Source of the DNA: Rhodoblastus sp. 17X3 | Lineage (GTDB): Bacteria > Pseudomonadota > Alphaproteobacteria > Rhizobiales > Beijerinckiaceae | Length of the DNA stretch: 64,000 bases | Reading direction: 5' to 3' | Assembly (NCBI RefSeq): GCF_030056575.1 | Contig: NZ_JASHHX010000003.1 | Location: 186,001 to 250,000, forward strand | Part shown: positions 63,577 through 64,000 of the stretch, piece after piece | How the letters are laid out: each line of letters begins with the position of its first letter | How positions within the stretch are numbered: the first letter of the stretch is position 1 | The notes under the pieces: model-generated | What the model was told of the DNA's origin: nothing | What the model saw: only the letters and a program-made list of their open reading frames with translations | Database searches by the model: none | Program-made: the position numbers and the translations under genes

Positions 63577-63628
63577 TCTGAGTTTTTGGCCGCCCGCTCT
63601 GGCGTGCGCCAACCGCTCGCGGAAATGA

Positions 63629-63663
63629 TTGCCGCACGCCCCTCGCGTGCGGCAAAGCTTTTT
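63629..63663 (+). terminator. first terminator after pccA
   Basis: TTGCCGCACG (63629-63638) and CGTGCGGCAA (63646-63655) form a 10-bp stem, followed by a five-T run at 63659-63663. Confidence 0.65.
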
Positions 63664-63664
63664 G

Positions 63665-63699
63665 CGCCAGTCCCGTCGCTCGGGACTGGCGTTTTTTTT
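63665..63699 (+). terminator. second, strong rho-independent terminator after pccA
   Basis: CGCCAGTCCCG (63665-63675) and CGGGACTGGCG (63681-63691) form an 11-bp stem with a TCGCT loop, followed by eight T bases. Confidence 0.9.
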
Positions 63700-63756
63700 G
63701 GCTGCGCCGCAGACTGGCGGCGCAGTTGAGCACCGAGGCAAATTGAGGACCGGCTC

Positions 63757-64000
63757 ATGGCGGGAAATTATTATTTCAAGGATCGTTCGGGCGCGCAGAA
63801 CGGCCCTGTCTCCGTCGAAGAGCTTGAGACTCTGGCCCGAACCGGCCGGATCGCGCGCGACTGTCTGGTCTGGGTCGAGGGCGGCGCGCCCACTCTGGCG
63901 GCGAATCATCCCGCGCTCGCGGCGATCTTCGCGCAGATCGCGGCCGCCAATCCGGCGGGCGCAGGGCCCTTGCAACCCTCCTTTCCGGTCTGGGGCCTGT
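63757..64000 (+). CDS. GYF_2 (DUF4339) domain protein, truncated at window end
   Basis: From an ATG with GAGGA 7 nt upstream the frame reads MAGNYYFKDRSGAQNGPVSV, a GYF_2/DUF4339 domain (YYFKDRSGAQNGPVS, then TGRIARDCLVWVEGG). Such domains are often at the N-terminus of RDD-type or other membrane proteins. The 81 codons seen are open to the last base, so the C-terminal part lies outside the window. Confidence 0.75.
   Translation, partial: MAGNYYFKDRSGAQNGPVSVEELETLARTGRIARDCLVWVEGGAPTLAANHPALAAIFAQIAAANPAGAGPLQPSFPVWGL

Overview
The window is GC-rich, densely packed bacterial chromosome. It looks like a metabolically versatile alphaproteobacterium of the Hyphomicrobiales, in or near Beijerinckiaceae/Methylocystaceae (for example Rhodoblastus, Methylocella or Methylocapsa relatives). 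The grounds are codon and GC style, a liv operon carrying a DUF6867 gene, a RpoE-ChrR pair, a PQQ alcohol dehydrogenase and a complete malonate decarboxylase operon. The genus cannot be fixed from this sequence alone. No tRNA, rRNA, CRISPR array or intact mobile element was found.

Layout. 0.1-10 kb: stress and carbohydrate genes (Hsp20, Lon, GH3 glucosidase, an ABCD/YddA-type ABC exporter, GH15 glucoamylase, a phosphoribosyltransferase) ending at an IS3-type orfA remnant. 10-19 kb: GNAT, AmpG-like permease, PHB-depolymerase-type esterase, a ribbon-helix-helix regulator with a palindromic operator, a P3A proton ATPase, HxlR, MaoC, ketopantoate-reductase-like and SDR genes. 19.3-30.9 kb: a sigma-54/AcoR-controlled system. 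One arm (minus strand) encodes a flavin monooxygenase, a divergent PQQ alcohol dehydrogenase, a CX3CH cytochrome c and an outer-membrane MetA-like protein. The other arm (plus strand) is acoXABC for acetoin cleavage. Both arms have near-identical -24/-12 promoters with the same inverted-repeat activator site about 105-120 bp upstream. 30.9-39.7 kb: malonate uptake and decarboxylation (TSUP permease, mdcY, madLM, mdcACDEGBH). A 14-bp repeat at the mdcB/mdcH junction creates a chain of overlapping start/stop codons.

39.9-45 kb: a DUF4105 membrane protein, the decayed remains of an RND metal-efflux locus, a metallophosphoesterase and an AI-2E-family transporter. 44.8-51.3 kb: an ECF sigma factor and ChrR anti-sigma convergent with an operon of flavin oxidoreductase, DUF1365, cyclopropane-synthase-like methyltransferase and DUF2177. 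A shared promoter motif (TGAACC-N16-CGTA) sits before both. This matches the singlet-oxygen/furan-fatty-acid gene set of Rhodobacter. 51.3-53.2 kb: P1 peptidase and CcdA. 53.2-60.2 kb: a branched-chain amino acid transporter operon, livHMGF-DUF6867-livK, interrupted before livK by two small secreted low-complexity proteins and a fragment of a second livK. 60.3-64 kb: flavin reductase, a hypothetical protein, the biotin-dependent carboxylase alpha subunit, tandem terminators and a truncated GYF_2-domain gene.

The most interesting system is the 19.3-30.9 kb AcoR regulon. I infer that it oxidises a short secondary alcohol, diol or ketone in the periplasm and cytoplasm and feeds acetoin, or a similar alpha-hydroxyketone, into the acoABC complex.
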